Assembly: GCF_012163145.1 (NCBI RefSeq)
Contig: NZ_JAAVTX010000003.1
Coordinates: 434,001 to 498,000 of the forward strand
Direction: 5' to 3'
From: Falsiroseomonas frigidaquae
GTDB lineage: Bacteria > Pseudomonadota > Alphaproteobacteria > Acetobacterales > Acetobacteraceae
Length of the DNA stretch: 64,000 bases
Shown: in pieces, positions 24,355-32,616 of the stretch
How positions within the stretch are numbered: position 1 is the stretch's first letter
How the letters are laid out: the number at the start of each line of letters is the position of its first letter
Made by a program: the position numbers and the translations under genes
The notes under the pieces: model-generated
Seen by the model: only the letters and a program-made list of their open reading frames with translations
Databases searched by the model: none
Told to the model about the DNA's origin: nothing

Positions 24355-25143
24355 ATGGCTGATGCCCCAGCGCTTCCCACGCTGCCCGCCGCGCCCGCAA
24401 AGGCCATGCGAAATGCTGCGCTGCACCGTGATGCCGCCGTTCCGCGGAAGCCGGCGGGACGCGCGCGCCGACCGCAGGCGCTGGGCATCGACGTGGCGCG
24501 GCGGATCGAGGCGCTGATCCTCGATGGCTCTCTACGCGCTGGCGAAAGGTTGAACGAGGTGTCGCTGGCACGCAGCCTCGGCGTCAGCCGTGGGCCGGTG
24601 CGTGAGGCGGCGCGCGCGCTGGAGAAGACGGGCCTCGTCACCGTCATCATGAATCGCGGTGCCTTCGTTCGCACGCTGAGCCTCGACGAGGCGATGGACA
24701 TCTACGAGATCAACGCCGTGCTGCTCGGCCTGGCCGCCGCGCGTGCCGCCGCGCTGCTGGTGCCGGCGCAGGCACTGGCGCTGCGGATGATGGTGGCGGC
24801 GATGGATGGCGCGATCGCGCGCGGCAGCCGCGATGGGTTCTTCCAGATCAATTCGGATTTCCACGCCTTCATCCTGGCCTGCGGACGCAACCGGGAAGCC
24901 GAGGCGCTGTACCGGCAATTGACCCGCAAGCTGCTGCTGCTGCGCCGCCGGTCCTTCGAGCGGCCGGGCCACATGAAGACCGCCAACCGCGAGCATCGGG
25001 ACCTTATGGAAGCGATCCTGGCCGGCGACGCGGCGCGTGCGCGGAGCCTGGCCGAAGCCCATGCCAGGCGCGGCCGCGCCCGCTTCCTGGATGCCATCGG
25101 CCACGCCGCACAAGACGGCACAACAACGGAGGAAACACCATGA
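24355..25143 (+). CDS. GntR-family regulator, FCD (FadR) type
   Basis: This 262-residue regulator has a winged HTH at about 43-110 (LGIDVARRIEALILDGSLRAGERLNEVSLARSLGVSRGPVREAARALEKTGLV in sections) and a C-terminal FCD effector domain. The FCD metal-site residues lie in INSDFHAFIL and TANREHRDLMEAI. An Ala/Pro/Arg-rich tail of about 40 residues precedes the HTH. It is divergent from the CoA-transferase/ABC operon and overlaps the start of the sugar isomerase-like gene by 4 bases. It therefore probably controls both sides in response to an organic acid. Confidence 0.9.
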   Translation: MADAPALPTLPAAPAKAMRNAALHRDAAVPRKPAGRARRPQALGIDVARRIEALILDGSLRAGERLNEVSLARSLGVSRGPVREAARALEKTGLVTVIMNRGAFVRTLSLDEAMDIYEINAVLLGLAAARAAALLVPAQALALRMMVAAMDGAIARGSRDGFFQINSDFHAFILACGRNREAEALYRQLTRKLLLLRRRSFERPGHMKTANREHRDLMEAILAGDAARARSLAEAHARRGRARFLDAIGHAAQDGTTTEETP

Positions 25144-25970
25144 CCCTTCTCGAGCGCATCGGCGTCGATGTCGGCCGCCGCCTGAAGCTGGAAGACGCCA
25201 TTGCCTGGGCCGGCGCGCACAAGGTGCGCCACATCGACATTCAGCTCGACACAGGCGCCAACGCCGTCACCAGCTTCGACGCGGCGCGCGCCAAGGGTAT
25301 CCGCGCGCTGCTGGAGAAGCACGAGGTGCATCTCGGCCTGCACACGCTCTCGGCCGTGAATGTCGCGGAGTATTCACCCTTCCTGTCGGAAGCGGTGGAT
25401 GCCTATATGCGCGCCTATATCGAGGCGATGCCGCTGCTCGGCGCCGGTTCCATCGTGGTGCATGCGGGCTACCACTTCACCGCGGATGTCGAGATGCGGA
25501 TGCAGGCAGGGCTCGACCGGCTGAAGCGCATGGTGGAGCACGCTGAAAAGCACAAGGCGCTGCTGCTGCTGGAGAACCTGAACAAGGAACCGGCGGATGC
25601 GGAGGTGCACTACCTGGCGCACACCATGGATGAATGGGCCTATTACTACGACGCCATCGACAGCCCCGCCTTCGCGCTGAGCTTCACCGCCAACCACGCG
25701 CATCTGATGCCCGATGGCGTGGAGGGTTTCCTCGCGCGCATCCCGATGCATCGGGTGGTGGAAGTGCGGCTGGCGGATTGCTGGCGCAACGGGCATGAGC
25801 AGCATCTGGTTCCCGGCGAGGGCGACTTCGATTTCGGCGACATGTTCCGCCGCATCGAGGCCATGGGTTTTCGCGGCCACTACATGAACGCCTTCGGATC
25901 GCTGGAGGATATGGACCAGTCCCGCCACCGCCAGGTGGAAGCCGCCCGCGCGGCCGGCGTCGCGGCGTGA
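25140..25970 (+). CDS. Sugar phosphate isomerase/epimerase-like TIM-barrel protein
   Basis: This 276-residue cytosolic protein belongs to the AP-endonuclease-2 / xylose isomerase-like TIM-barrel family. Candidate metal ligands are His in GSIVVHAGYH, Glu in LLLLENLNKEP, His in TANHAHL and a late Asp/His stretch (LADCWRNGHEQH, VPGEGDFDFGD). GGAGG lies 6 bases before the ATG at 25140, inside the gntR end. It precedes an enolase-superfamily gene with a GTGA overlap, so the two enzymes probably act in one sugar acid or hydroxyacid pathway. The substrate is unknown. Confidence 0.82.
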   Translation: MTLLERIGVDVGRRLKLEDAIAWAGAHKVRHIDIQLDTGANAVTSFDAARAKGIRALLEKHEVHLGLHTLSAVNVAEYSPFLSEAVDAYMRAYIEAMPLLGAGSIVVHAGYHFTADVEMRMQAGLDRLKRMVEHAEKHKALLLLENLNKEPADAEVHYLAHTMDEWAYYYDAIDSPAFALSFTANHAHLMPDGVEGFLARIPMHRVVEVRLADCWRNGHEQHLVPGEGDFDFGDMFRRIEAMGFRGHYMNAFGSLEDMDQSRHRQVEAARAAGVAA

Positions 25971-27034
25971 CCTGCATCCGCGCCATCACCGCGACGGTCG
26001 AGCGCCTGGCACCCGTCGAGGCCGCGAAGGGCTATGCCGGGCTCGACACCCCCGTCTTCGTCCGCTGCCGCGTGGAGACCGAGGATGGCCTGGTCGGCAC
26101 CGGCGTCACAGGCCGCTTCCTGGCGGAGGAGGTCGTGGCGCTGCTGACGCGCATGGACGAACCGCTGAAGGGTGCGGATGCGCGGCCCATCGAGGCGATC
26201 CGCACCAGGCTGACCAGTCGCTTCAACCCGCGCAGCGCGACCGGCGCCTTCGTCTCCGCGCTGTCCGCGCTGGACATGGCGCTGTGGGACCTGCGGGCGC
26301 GCGCGCTGGGGGAGCCGCTGTGGCGGCTGCTCGGCGGTGCACGACAGGCGGTGCCCTGCTACGCCACCGTCGGCCTGCCTGGCTATGCGGAGGCGGAGCT
26401 GGCGGCCGTCTGCAAGCGCAGCATCGATTCCGGCTTCGTCGGCGTGAAGATGCTGGTCGCCGCCGGCGGGCGCGGCGTGGCGGAGGATGCGCAGCGCGTG
26501 CGGGCGGTGCGGGACGCCATCGGGCCGAAGGCGCTGCTGATGCTGGACGCCAATTGCGGCATGGATGTCGCCACCGCGCGCCGCCTCGCGCTGATGGTGG
26601 AGGAATGCGACATCGCCTGGTTCGAGGAACCGGTGCTGGGCAACGATCTGGAGATGCTGGCCGCCCTGCGCCGCGCCATCCGCATCCCCATAGGCGCCGG
26701 GCAGATGGTGCAGTCCCTGTCCTGGTTCCGGGAGGCGCTGACGCGCGGCGCGGTGGATTGGCTGCAGCCCAACGCCGCCTTCTGCGGCGGCATCACCGCC
26801 GCATTGCGCATCCTGGCGCTGGCGGAGGCGCATGGCACGCCGGTGGCGCATGCCGGTGGCTGGGACATCGCCAATGCCGCGCTGATGGCCGGCCACGCCC
26901 AGGGCGGACTGCTGGAGATGCATGGCGCGCAACTCGCCCTGCGGCAGCGTCTGTCGGAGGATCTGGTGCCGGAGGGCGGCGTCATGAATCTGCCCGACCG
27001 GCCCGGCATCGGCTTCGCCTTTCGCGAAGGGTAG
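25967..27034 (+). CDS. Mandelate racemase/muconate lactonizing-type enolase-superfamily protein
   Basis: This 355-residue protein starts at GTG 25967, overlapping the previous stop (GTGA). An N-terminal capping domain is followed by a barrel with metal ligands Asp194 (MLDANCG) and Glu220 (WFEEP). The third ligand position, usually Glu or Asp, is Gln246 (PIGAGQ). The usual Lys-x-Lys base motif is Lys161-Met-Leu163, keeping only the first Lys. HAGGWD near residue 295 can supply the opposite His. It is probably a sugar acid dehydratase or racemase relative with altered chemistry. No close function can be named. Confidence 0.85.
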   Translation: MTCIRAITATVERLAPVEAAKGYAGLDTPVFVRCRVETEDGLVGTGVTGRFLAEEVVALLTRMDEPLKGADARPIEAIRTRLTSRFNPRSATGAFVSALSALDMALWDLRARALGEPLWRLLGGARQAVPCYATVGLPGYAEAELAAVCKRSIDSGFVGVKMLVAAGGRGVAEDAQRVRAVRDAIGPKALLMLDANCGMDVATARRLALMVEECDIAWFEEPVLGNDLEMLAALRRAIRIPIGAGQMVQSLSWFREALTRGAVDWLQPNAAFCGGITAALRILALAEAHGTPVAHAGGWDIANAALMAGHAQGGLLEMHGAQLALRQRLSEDLVPEGGVMNLPDRPGIGFAFREG

Positions 27035-27043
27035 CTGGCCGCC

Positions 27044-27083
27044 GCGGGGCAATCTGGCTACTTTCGCCGCCAGATTGCCCCGC
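27044..27083 (+). promoter_or_regulatory. Perfect 15-base stem-loop between operon genes
   Basis: Positions 27044-27058 and 27069-27083 are perfect inverted copies (15 bp) with a 10-base loop. The hairpin fills most of the 65-base gap between the enolase-superfamily gene and the Bug gene. It ends 3 bases before the GAGGA ribosome site (27086-27090). No T-run follows, so read-through is likely. It may be an mRNA stabiliser, an attenuator, or a protein-binding site for independent control of the receptor. Confidence 0.7.
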
Positions 27084-27099
27084 ACGAGGAATGTTCCCC

Positions 27100-28077
27100 A
27101 TGTCCCAGATCACGCGCCGCACTGCGCTGGCCACCACCCTCGCCTTCGCCGCCACGGCGACGCAGGCGCAGGACCGCTACCCCAGCCGCACCGTAACCAT
27201 CACCGTGCCCTGGGCCGCTGGCGGCACGACGGACATTCTGGCGCGGGTGCTGGCGGAGCCGCTGCGGCGTGCCATGGGTCAGCCCTTCGTGGTGGAGAAC
27301 CGCTCCGGCGCCTCGGGCAATATCGGCTCCAACGCCGTGGCGCGGGCGCGGCCGGATGGCTATGCGCTGCTGTTCGGGTCGATGAGCACGCATGCGATGA
27401 ACGATGCGCTGTTCAACAACATGCCGTTCCACGGCGTGAATGACTTCACCCCGGTCGCGCTGCTGGCCTTCGTGCTGAACACGATGGTGATCCATCCCTC
27501 CGTGCCCGCCAACACCGTCCCGGAGTTCATCGCCTACTGCAAGGCGAACCCGGGGAAGATCGCCTATGCCTCCGCCGGCCTCGGCTCCACCAACCATCTC
27601 TGCGCCGCCATGTTCGCGCGCATGGCGGGGGTCGAGATGGTGCATGTGCCCTATCGTGGCGGTGCGCCGGCGGTGCAGGACACGGTCGCCGGGCAGACGC
27701 AGCTGTTCTTCAGCGCCGGCACGCAGACGCTGAGCCATGTGCGCGACGGCCGCCTCAAGCTGCTCGCCGTCACCGAGGGCCGTCGCTCCACCCTGCTGCC
27801 CGAGGTGCCGACGGTGGCGGAGACGGTGCCGGGCTATGAGATGGCGGTGTGGTACGGCGTGCTCGGCCCGAAGGGCATGCCGCAGGATCTGGTCGCGACG
27901 CTGAATGCCGAGATCAACAAGGCGCTGCTGCTGCCGGAGGTGAAGGACCGCATGGCGGCGATCGGCGTGGAGGTGGTGAACCAGAGCCCCGCCGAATTCG
28001 GCACCACGCTCAGCGCCGATGCGGAGAAGTGGGGCCGGGTGATCCGGGAGCTGGGCATCGGCATGACCGATGCCTGA
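27100..28077 (+). CDS. Bug/TctC-family periplasmic solute receptor
   Basis: This 325-residue receptor has a TRRTALATTLAF twin-arginine-like signal ending ATATQAQ-DRYP. ITVPWAAGGTTDILARV, MGQPFVVENRSGASGN and ARPDGYALLFG are the family landmarks. ATG 27100 is preferred; the ATG at 27091 directly abuts the ribosome site. It lies in the operon with the isomerase-like and enolase-superfamily enzymes and probably binds their sugar acid or hydroxyacid substrate. It overlaps the GAF gene by 8 bases. Confidence 0.9.
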   Translation: MSQITRRTALATTLAFAATATQAQDRYPSRTVTITVPWAAGGTTDILARVLAEPLRRAMGQPFVVENRSGASGNIGSNAVARARPDGYALLFGSMSTHAMNDALFNNMPFHGVNDFTPVALLAFVLNTMVIHPSVPANTVPEFIAYCKANPGKIAYASAGLGSTNHLCAAMFARMAGVEMVHVPYRGGAPAVQDTVAGQTQLFFSAGTQTLSHVRDGRLKLLAVTEGRRSTLLPEVPTVAETVPGYEMAVWYGVLGPKGMPQDLVATLNAEINKALLLPEVKDRMAAIGVEVVNQSPAEFGTTLSADAEKWGRVIRELGIGMTDA

Positions 28078-28552
28078 GCTGGACGCGGCCGCCCTCGCCG
28101 CCTTCACGGCTGCGGCGCGGGAGGCGCGGCCGCTGGCGCTGCTGGAGGCGGCGGATGCGGTGGGGCGGCGGGCCATGGGCCACCGCCTCTGCACCGCCAT
28201 GCGCTTCGATGCGGCGACGATGACGGTGCGCCGCCTCTACAGCTCCGACCCCGCCGCCTACCCTGTGGGCGGCGCCAAGCCGAAGCGGGACACCGCATGG
28301 GGCCGCCATGTGCTGCTGCGGCGGGAGGTCTTCGTCGGCGAAGGCGCCGACGTCATCACGGAATACTTCGATGACCACCCGCTGATCCTCGGCCTCGGCC
28401 TGCGCAGCATCGTGAACGTGCCGATCCTGCATGGCGGCGCCTGCCTCGGCACGGTGAACTTCCTTTGGGCGGAGGAGCGGTTGGCGCCGGAATGGCGGGC
28501 CTTCGCGGAACTGCTGGGGCTGCTGGTGGCGCCGGATTGGGTCGCGGTCTAA
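28070..28552 (+). CDS. GAF-domain protein
   Basis: This 160-residue soluble protein is almost entirely one GAF domain: MGHRLCTAMRFDAATMTVRRLYSSDPAAYPVGG, an ITEYFDDHPLILGLGLRSIVNVPI core and GTVNFLWAEERL. No output domain follows. Stand-alone GAF proteins of this type are encoded with catabolic genes and may sense a small molecule or bind a substrate; none is assigned. It overlaps the Bug gene by 8 bases, which ties its expression to that of the receptor. Confidence 0.8.
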   Translation: MPELDAAALAAFTAAAREARPLALLEAADAVGRRAMGHRLCTAMRFDAATMTVRRLYSSDPAAYPVGGAKPKRDTAWGRHVLLRREVFVGEGADVITEYFDDHPLILGLGLRSIVNVPILHGGACLGTVNFLWAEERLAPEWRAFAELLGLLVAPDWVAV

Positions 28553-28567
28553 CCTGCGCCGCAGGTT
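28551..28567 (+). promoter_or_regulatory. Intercistronic hairpin overlapping the GAF gene stop codon
   Basis: AACCTGC-GCC-GCAGGTT is a perfect 7-base stem with a 3-base loop. It begins in the stop codon of the GAF gene and ends just before the AGGAGGA ribosome site of the reductase gene. It is the second such hairpin in this operon and could slow ribosome release or modulate reductase translation. Confidence 0.45.
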
Positions 28568-28585
28568 CAGGAGGAAGCGGGTTTC

Positions 28586-29650
28586 ATGGGCAATCGCATC
28601 GCCATCATCGGCGCCGGCGCCGTCGGCTGCTATGCCGGCGCCTATATGGTCCAGGCCGGGGAGGATGTGACCTTCGTCGACTGGTGGCCGGAGAATGTCG
28701 AGGCGATCCGCGGCTCCGGGCTCCGCATCAGCCATCTGAAGGACGTGCCGGAATTTACCGTGCAGGGCCGCGCGCTGCACCTGACCGAATTGCAGCAGGT
28801 CTCCCGCGAGAAGCCCTTCGACATCGCCTTCATCTGCGTGAAGTCCTACGACACCGCCTGGGCCACGCAGATGGTGGCGCAGTACCTCTCGCCGAACGGC
28901 TTCTGCGTCAGCCTGCAGAACTGCATGAACGAGGCGACCATCGCCGGCATCGTCGGCTGGGGCCGCACCCTCGGCGCGGTGGCCAGCTCCATTACGGTGG
29001 AGCTTGCGGCGCCGGGCCATGTGAAGCGCGCCTCCGGCAAGGGCGGCGCGGCGCATACCGTGTACCGGGTAGGGGAGGTGCATGGCCGCATCACCGACCG
29101 GGCGCGGGAAGTGGCGCGGCTGACGGCGCTGTCCGACAGCACGCTGGTCACGCCGAATCTGTGGGGGGAGCGTTGGACCAAGCTGGTGGCGAACGTCATG
29201 CAGAACGGCATGTCCGCCGCCACCGGCCTGATCAGCCGCGAGATCCTGCTGGATGACCGCCTGCGCCACTTCACCGCCCGCCTGGGCAGCGAGGCGATCC
29301 GCACCGGCCAGGCGCTGGGCTATGCGCTGGAGGAAGTGCTGCACATCGACCCGGAGGTCATCGCCCGTGCCGGTGAGGGCGATGCCGCGGCGCTGGCCGA
29401 ATACGACCAGCACCGGCTGGCGGAAGCCCGCAAGCCGGGCGGCGGCGCGCACCGCCCCTCCATGGGCCAGGACATGATGAAGGGCCGCCGCACGGAGATC
29501 GAGGCGATGAACGGCTACATCGTGCAGCAGGCGGAACCGCTCGGCATCGCAACGCCGGCCAATGCGGCGCTGACGGCGCTGGTGCAGCGGGTGGAGCGCG
29601 GCGAGATCGCGGCCGACCCGCGCCACATCCAGGACCTGCGCCTGAACTGA
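28586..29650 (+). CDS. Ketopantoate reductase (ApbA/PanE) family protein
   Basis: This 354-residue NAD(P)-dependent reductase starts RIAIIGAGAVGCYAGAYM (Rossmann GxGxxG at about 9-14). The C-terminal ApbA domain carries catalytic Lys in WTKLVANVMQNGMSA near residue 200. At 354 residues it is longer than PanE (about 300). Family members outside pantothenate synthesis reduce other 2-oxo acids. Its place after the isomerase, enolase-superfamily and receptor genes suggests a 2-hydroxyacid step rather than vitamin synthesis. Confidence 0.86.
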   Translation: MGNRIAIIGAGAVGCYAGAYMVQAGEDVTFVDWWPENVEAIRGSGLRISHLKDVPEFTVQGRALHLTELQQVSREKPFDIAFICVKSYDTAWATQMVAQYLSPNGFCVSLQNCMNEATIAGIVGWGRTLGAVASSITVELAAPGHVKRASGKGGAAHTVYRVGEVHGRITDRAREVARLTALSDSTLVTPNLWGERWTKLVANVMQNGMSAATGLISREILLDDRLRHFTARLGSEAIRTGQALGYALEEVLHIDPEVIARAGEGDAAALAEYDQHRLAEARKPGGGAHRPSMGQDMMKGRRTEIEAMNGYIVQQAEPLGIATPANAALTALVQRVERGEIAADPRHIQDLRLN

Positions 29651-29710
29651 GGCAACCGGCCCGCGCCCTGCGCGTTCACGCCCACGCCGAAATCCAGGAT
29701 GGAGGACAGC

Positions 29711-29911
29711 ATGTATGTGAACGACCTGCAGCGGCGCATCGTTTCCGTCTCCCGCGGTGCCGCGACGCGTGCCGCCCTGCGCGCCCTGTGGCACCGGCAG
29801 CAGCCGCAGGTGCCGGGCTCGGCCGAGGAATGCCTGCGGGTGGCGCAGGACCCGCAGCGGCGGCTGGAACCGCTGCGGCGCCAGCACGGCGCGCCGCTTC
29901 CGCGACTCTGA
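29711..29911 (+). CDS. Small Arg-rich hypothetical protein
   Basis: A 66-residue basic protein, MYVNDLQRRIVSVSRGAA at the start, rich in Arg and Gln. GGAGG lies 5-9 bases before the ATG at 29711; an upstream ATG at 29699 has no such site. It fills the gap between the reductase gene and the convergent gamma-glutamyltransferase gene and stops 1 base before that gene's end. I do not recognise it. Helical amphipathic pattern LRALWHRQQ is the only visible feature. It may not be a real gene. Confidence 0.4.
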   Translation: MYVNDLQRRIVSVSRGAATRAALRALWHRQQPQVPGSAEECLRVAQDPQRRLEPLRRQHGAPLPRL

Positions 29912-29912
29912 T

Positions 29913-31526
29913 CTACCAGGCCACGGCGACGCCGCCGCCACCGCGCGGGTCGGCGCCGCCGCTGGGCTTCCCGTCGCGCAGCAGGATCGCGTGGGCGCGG
30001 CTCATCCCCGGGTCGTAGGACAGCGGGGAGTGCCGCACCTCATGCCCCAGGTCGCGCAGCGCCTGCACCACGTCGCCCTGCACGCGCGCCTCGCAGAAGA
30101 CCGGGCCGCCTTCGCAATGGATGCGCGGGAAGGACACCGCCTCCACCGCGCCCATGCCGAAGTCGATGGCGTTGACGATGGTGGTCAGCACGGCGGAGAT
30201 GATGACGCTGCCGCCCGGCGCGCCGACGATCATCCAGGGCGCGCCATCCTTCGTCACGATGGTCGGCACCATGCCGGTGGTGCGCGCCTTGCCGGGTGCC
30301 ATGCTGTTCGGGCGGCCCGGCCGCATGTCGAACAGCTTCATGGCGTTGTTCCAGTTGAAGCCCAACCCCGGCGTCACCACGCCCGCCCCGGTGCCCAGCG
30401 TATGCGTCAGGGACACGCAGTTCCCCGCCGCATCCCAGGCCGAGACATGCGTGGTGCAGGAAGGTGGCGATGCCATGCGCCCGCCCGGCAGCCAGCCGCC
30501 GCGGATGCGCGCCGCCCAGTCCGCCGCGCGGGCCTTGGAGATCATCTCCGCCACCGGCACCTCGACGAAATCCGGGTCCGCCAGCCAGTTCTCCCGGTCC
30601 TCATGCGCCGCGGCCATGGCGCGGGCAACCAGGTCCAGGTGTCGCGCGCTGCCCGGATGCACGCCGGCCAGGTCGAACTGCTCCAGGATGTTCAGCATGG
30701 CGATCAGCACGGCGCCGGAGCCGGGCGGCGGATTCGAGGCAATGCCGTAGCCGCGATAGCTGCCGATCACCGGCGGCACCTCCCGCACCGCGTAGGTCGC
30801 CAGATCTTCCGCTGTGACGAAGGCGCCGTTGCGGGCGAAATCCTCGGCGATGCGGGCGGCGGTCTCGCCGCGGTAGAATTCCGCCGCACCATGCCGCGCC
30901 AGGCGCTCCAGGCTGTCCGCCATCTCCGGCTGGCGCAGCGTGTCGCCCACCTTGTGCAGCGCGCCCTGCGCATCGAGGTAGAGCGCCGCGCTGGCGGGCG
31001 TGGTGGAGACGCGGCGCAGCCCGCTGGGCAGGCCCGGCTGCGGCGTGCGGGCCAGGAAATCATGGTGGAAGGGCGCCACCACCACACCCTCCCGCGCCAT
31101 ACGAATGGCGGGCGCCAGCAGCGTGGCCCAATCCTGGCTGCACAGCATCTCATGGAAGCGGGCGAGGCCGGCGACGGTGCCGGGCGTCATGATCGCCTGG
31201 TAGCCGAGCTCCGCGCGGAAATCCTCGAACAGCGCATAGCCGGAAATCTCGGAGCGCCCCTGGCTCTCGCCCGCCCACATCGCCGGCGTCACCTTCGCGC
31301 CGGCACGCGCATGGAAGTCGATCATGCCGTGGCGGCCGCTGCGCGCGTCCAGGTATTGCAGCGTGCCCATGCCGCCGAGGCCGCACATGAAGGGATCCTG
31401 CACCATCTGGCAAAACGCCGTTGCCAGCGCGGCATCGAAGGCATTGCCGCCGCGCCGCAGCACCTCCGCCCCCGCATCCGCCGCGCGCGGTTGCGGGCAG
31501 ACCACCAGGCCCTTGATGCCGTCCAT
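29913..31526 (-). CDS. ggt: Gamma-glutamyltransferase family protein
   Basis: This 537-residue Ntn-hydrolase has the self-cleavage and nucleophile site SCTTHVSAWD, with Thr358 as the predicted nucleophile, and GAPGGSVIISAVL near residue 455. The expected N-terminal DAALATAFCQMVQDPFMCGLGG is present. GGGGAGG ends 4 bases before the ATG at 31526. No signal peptide is visible, unlike classical periplasmic GGT, so it may act in the cytosol on gamma-glutamyl compounds or as a glutaryl- or cephalosporin-type acylase relative. It is divergent from a Bug receptor gene. Confidence 0.88.
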   Translation of the reverse strand: MDGIKGLVVCPQPRAADAGAEVLRRGGNAFDAALATAFCQMVQDPFMCGLGGMGTLQYLDARSGRHGMIDFHARAGAKVTPAMWAGESQGRSEISGYALFEDFRAELGYQAIMTPGTVAGLARFHEMLCSQDWATLLAPAIRMAREGVVVAPFHHDFLARTPQPGLPSGLRRVSTTPASAALYLDAQGALHKVGDTLRQPEMADSLERLARHGAAEFYRGETAARIAEDFARNGAFVTAEDLATYAVREVPPVIGSYRGYGIASNPPPGSGAVLIAMLNILEQFDLAGVHPGSARHLDLVARAMAAAHEDRENWLADPDFVEVPVAEMISKARAADWAARIRGGWLPGGRMASPPSCTTHVSAWDAAGNCVSLTHTLGTGAGVVTPGLGFNWNNAMKLFDMRPGRPNSMAPGKARTTGMVPTIVTKDGAPWMIVGAPGGSVIISAVLTTIVNAIDFGMGAVEAVSFPRIHCEGGPVFCEARVQGDVVQALRDLGHEVRHSPLSYDPGMSRAHAILLRDGKPSGGADPRGGGGVAVAW

Positions 31527-31573
31527 GTCGCCTCCCCTTCCTGCCGCGTCAGCCTGCACCGCGAAGCCGGTCT

Positions 31574-31602
31574 TTGACAGTCCTGCCGCACACTGGTTTC
31601 AT
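31574..31602 (+). promoter_or_regulatory. Putative promoter of the Bug-NMT1 transcript
   Basis: A perfect TTGACA (31574-31579), a 17-base spacer and TTTCAT (31597-31602, four of six matches to TATAAT) lie 31 bases before the Bug start at 31633. This is the strongest sigma-70-like match I found in the window. Confidence 0.6.
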
Positions 31603-31632
31603 CAGGACAATTCGACGCGAAGGACGCAGCCC

Positions 31633-32610
31633 ATGCCGACCAGCCGCCGATCCCTGCTTGCCGCCGCCGCCGCACTTCCGCTCGCCGCACCCGCTGCCTT
31701 GCGGGCGCAGGGCCGCTATCCGGATCGACCGGTGCGCGTCGTCGTGCCCTTCGCGGCGGGCGGCATCATCGATGTGGTGGGGCGCCTGGTGAATGAGCCG
31801 CTGGCGCGCGAACTCGGCCAGCCCTTCGTGATCGAGAACCAGCCCGGCGCCGGGTCCACCATCGGTGCGCGCACCGTCGCGCGGGCGCGGCCCGATGGCT
31901 ACACGCTGCTGCTGAACGGCGCGGCGCAATCCGTGATCCCGGCGCTGTACAAGGAAGCCGGCTTCGACAGCGTGGCGGATTTCATCCCCGTCGGGCTGGT
32001 CGGCGACCAGACCTTCCTCGCCTGCGTGCATCCCTCCGTCCCGGTGCGGGACGTGCCGACGCTGCTGTCCTGGCTGCGGGAGAAGCGCGGCCAGGCCACC
32101 TTCGCCACCACCGGCATCGGCGCTGCCTCCCACCTCGCGGGGGAATTGCTGAAGAGCCTGGCGGGCGTCGATTTCACCGTGGTGACCTATCGCGGCACGC
32201 CGGCGGCGGTGACGGATTTCATCGCCGGGCGCATCGACATGATGATCGACAGCCAGACGCTGCTCGCGCCCTTCGTCGCCGATGGCAAGGCGCGCGCCGT
32301 GGCCGTCACCACCACCCGCCGGTCGAAGATCCTGCCGGAATTGCCGACCTTCGACGAGGCGGGCGTCACCGGCTACCGCGCATCCTCCTTCCAGGCGCTG
32401 TATGCGCCGACCGGCACCCCGGCGCCGATCGTGCAGACGCTGTCCGCCGCGCTGCTGAAGGTGCTGGCGGACCCGGCGGTCCAGGCATCCTTCACCGCAC
32501 GCGGCGTGGACCCGATGCCGGGCGACAGTGCGGCGGCGCGCAGCTTCCTCGCGGCCGAATCCGCCAAGTGGCTGCCGATCCTGGAGCGCACCGGCGCCAC
32601 GGCCGGCTGA
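31633..32610 (+). CDS. Bug/TctC-family periplasmic solute receptor
   Basis: This 325-residue receptor has an SRRSLLAAAAALPLAAP twin-arginine-like signal ending LRAQG. Mature landmarks are RYPDRPVRVVVPFAAGGIIDVVGRL, LGQPFVIENQPGAGS and ARPDGYTLLLNG. GAAGGA lies 8 bases before the ATG at 31633. It is followed after 6 bases by an NMT1-like binding protein gene and is divergent from ggt. No TctA/TctB is near. It may bind a gamma-glutamyl or related carboxylate, but that is a guess from neighbours. Confidence 0.9.
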   Translation: MPTSRRSLLAAAAALPLAAPAALRAQGRYPDRPVRVVVPFAAGGIIDVVGRLVNEPLARELGQPFVIENQPGAGSTIGARTVARARPDGYTLLLNGAAQSVIPALYKEAGFDSVADFIPVGLVGDQTFLACVHPSVPVRDVPTLLSWLREKRGQATFATTGIGAASHLAGELLKSLAGVDFTVVTYRGTPAAVTDFIAGRIDMMIDSQTLLAPFVADGKARAVAVTTTRRSKILPELPTFDEAGVTGYRASSFQALYAPTGTPAPIVQTLSAALLKVLADPAVQASFTARGVDPMPGDSAAARSFLAAESAKWLPILERTGATAG

Positions 32611-32616
32611 CCGGAG

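Noticed and set aside
28010-29941. 643-codon minus-strand frame
   Set aside because: It is antisense to the GAF and reductase genes, both of which have domain motifs. The composition is that of a shadow frame.
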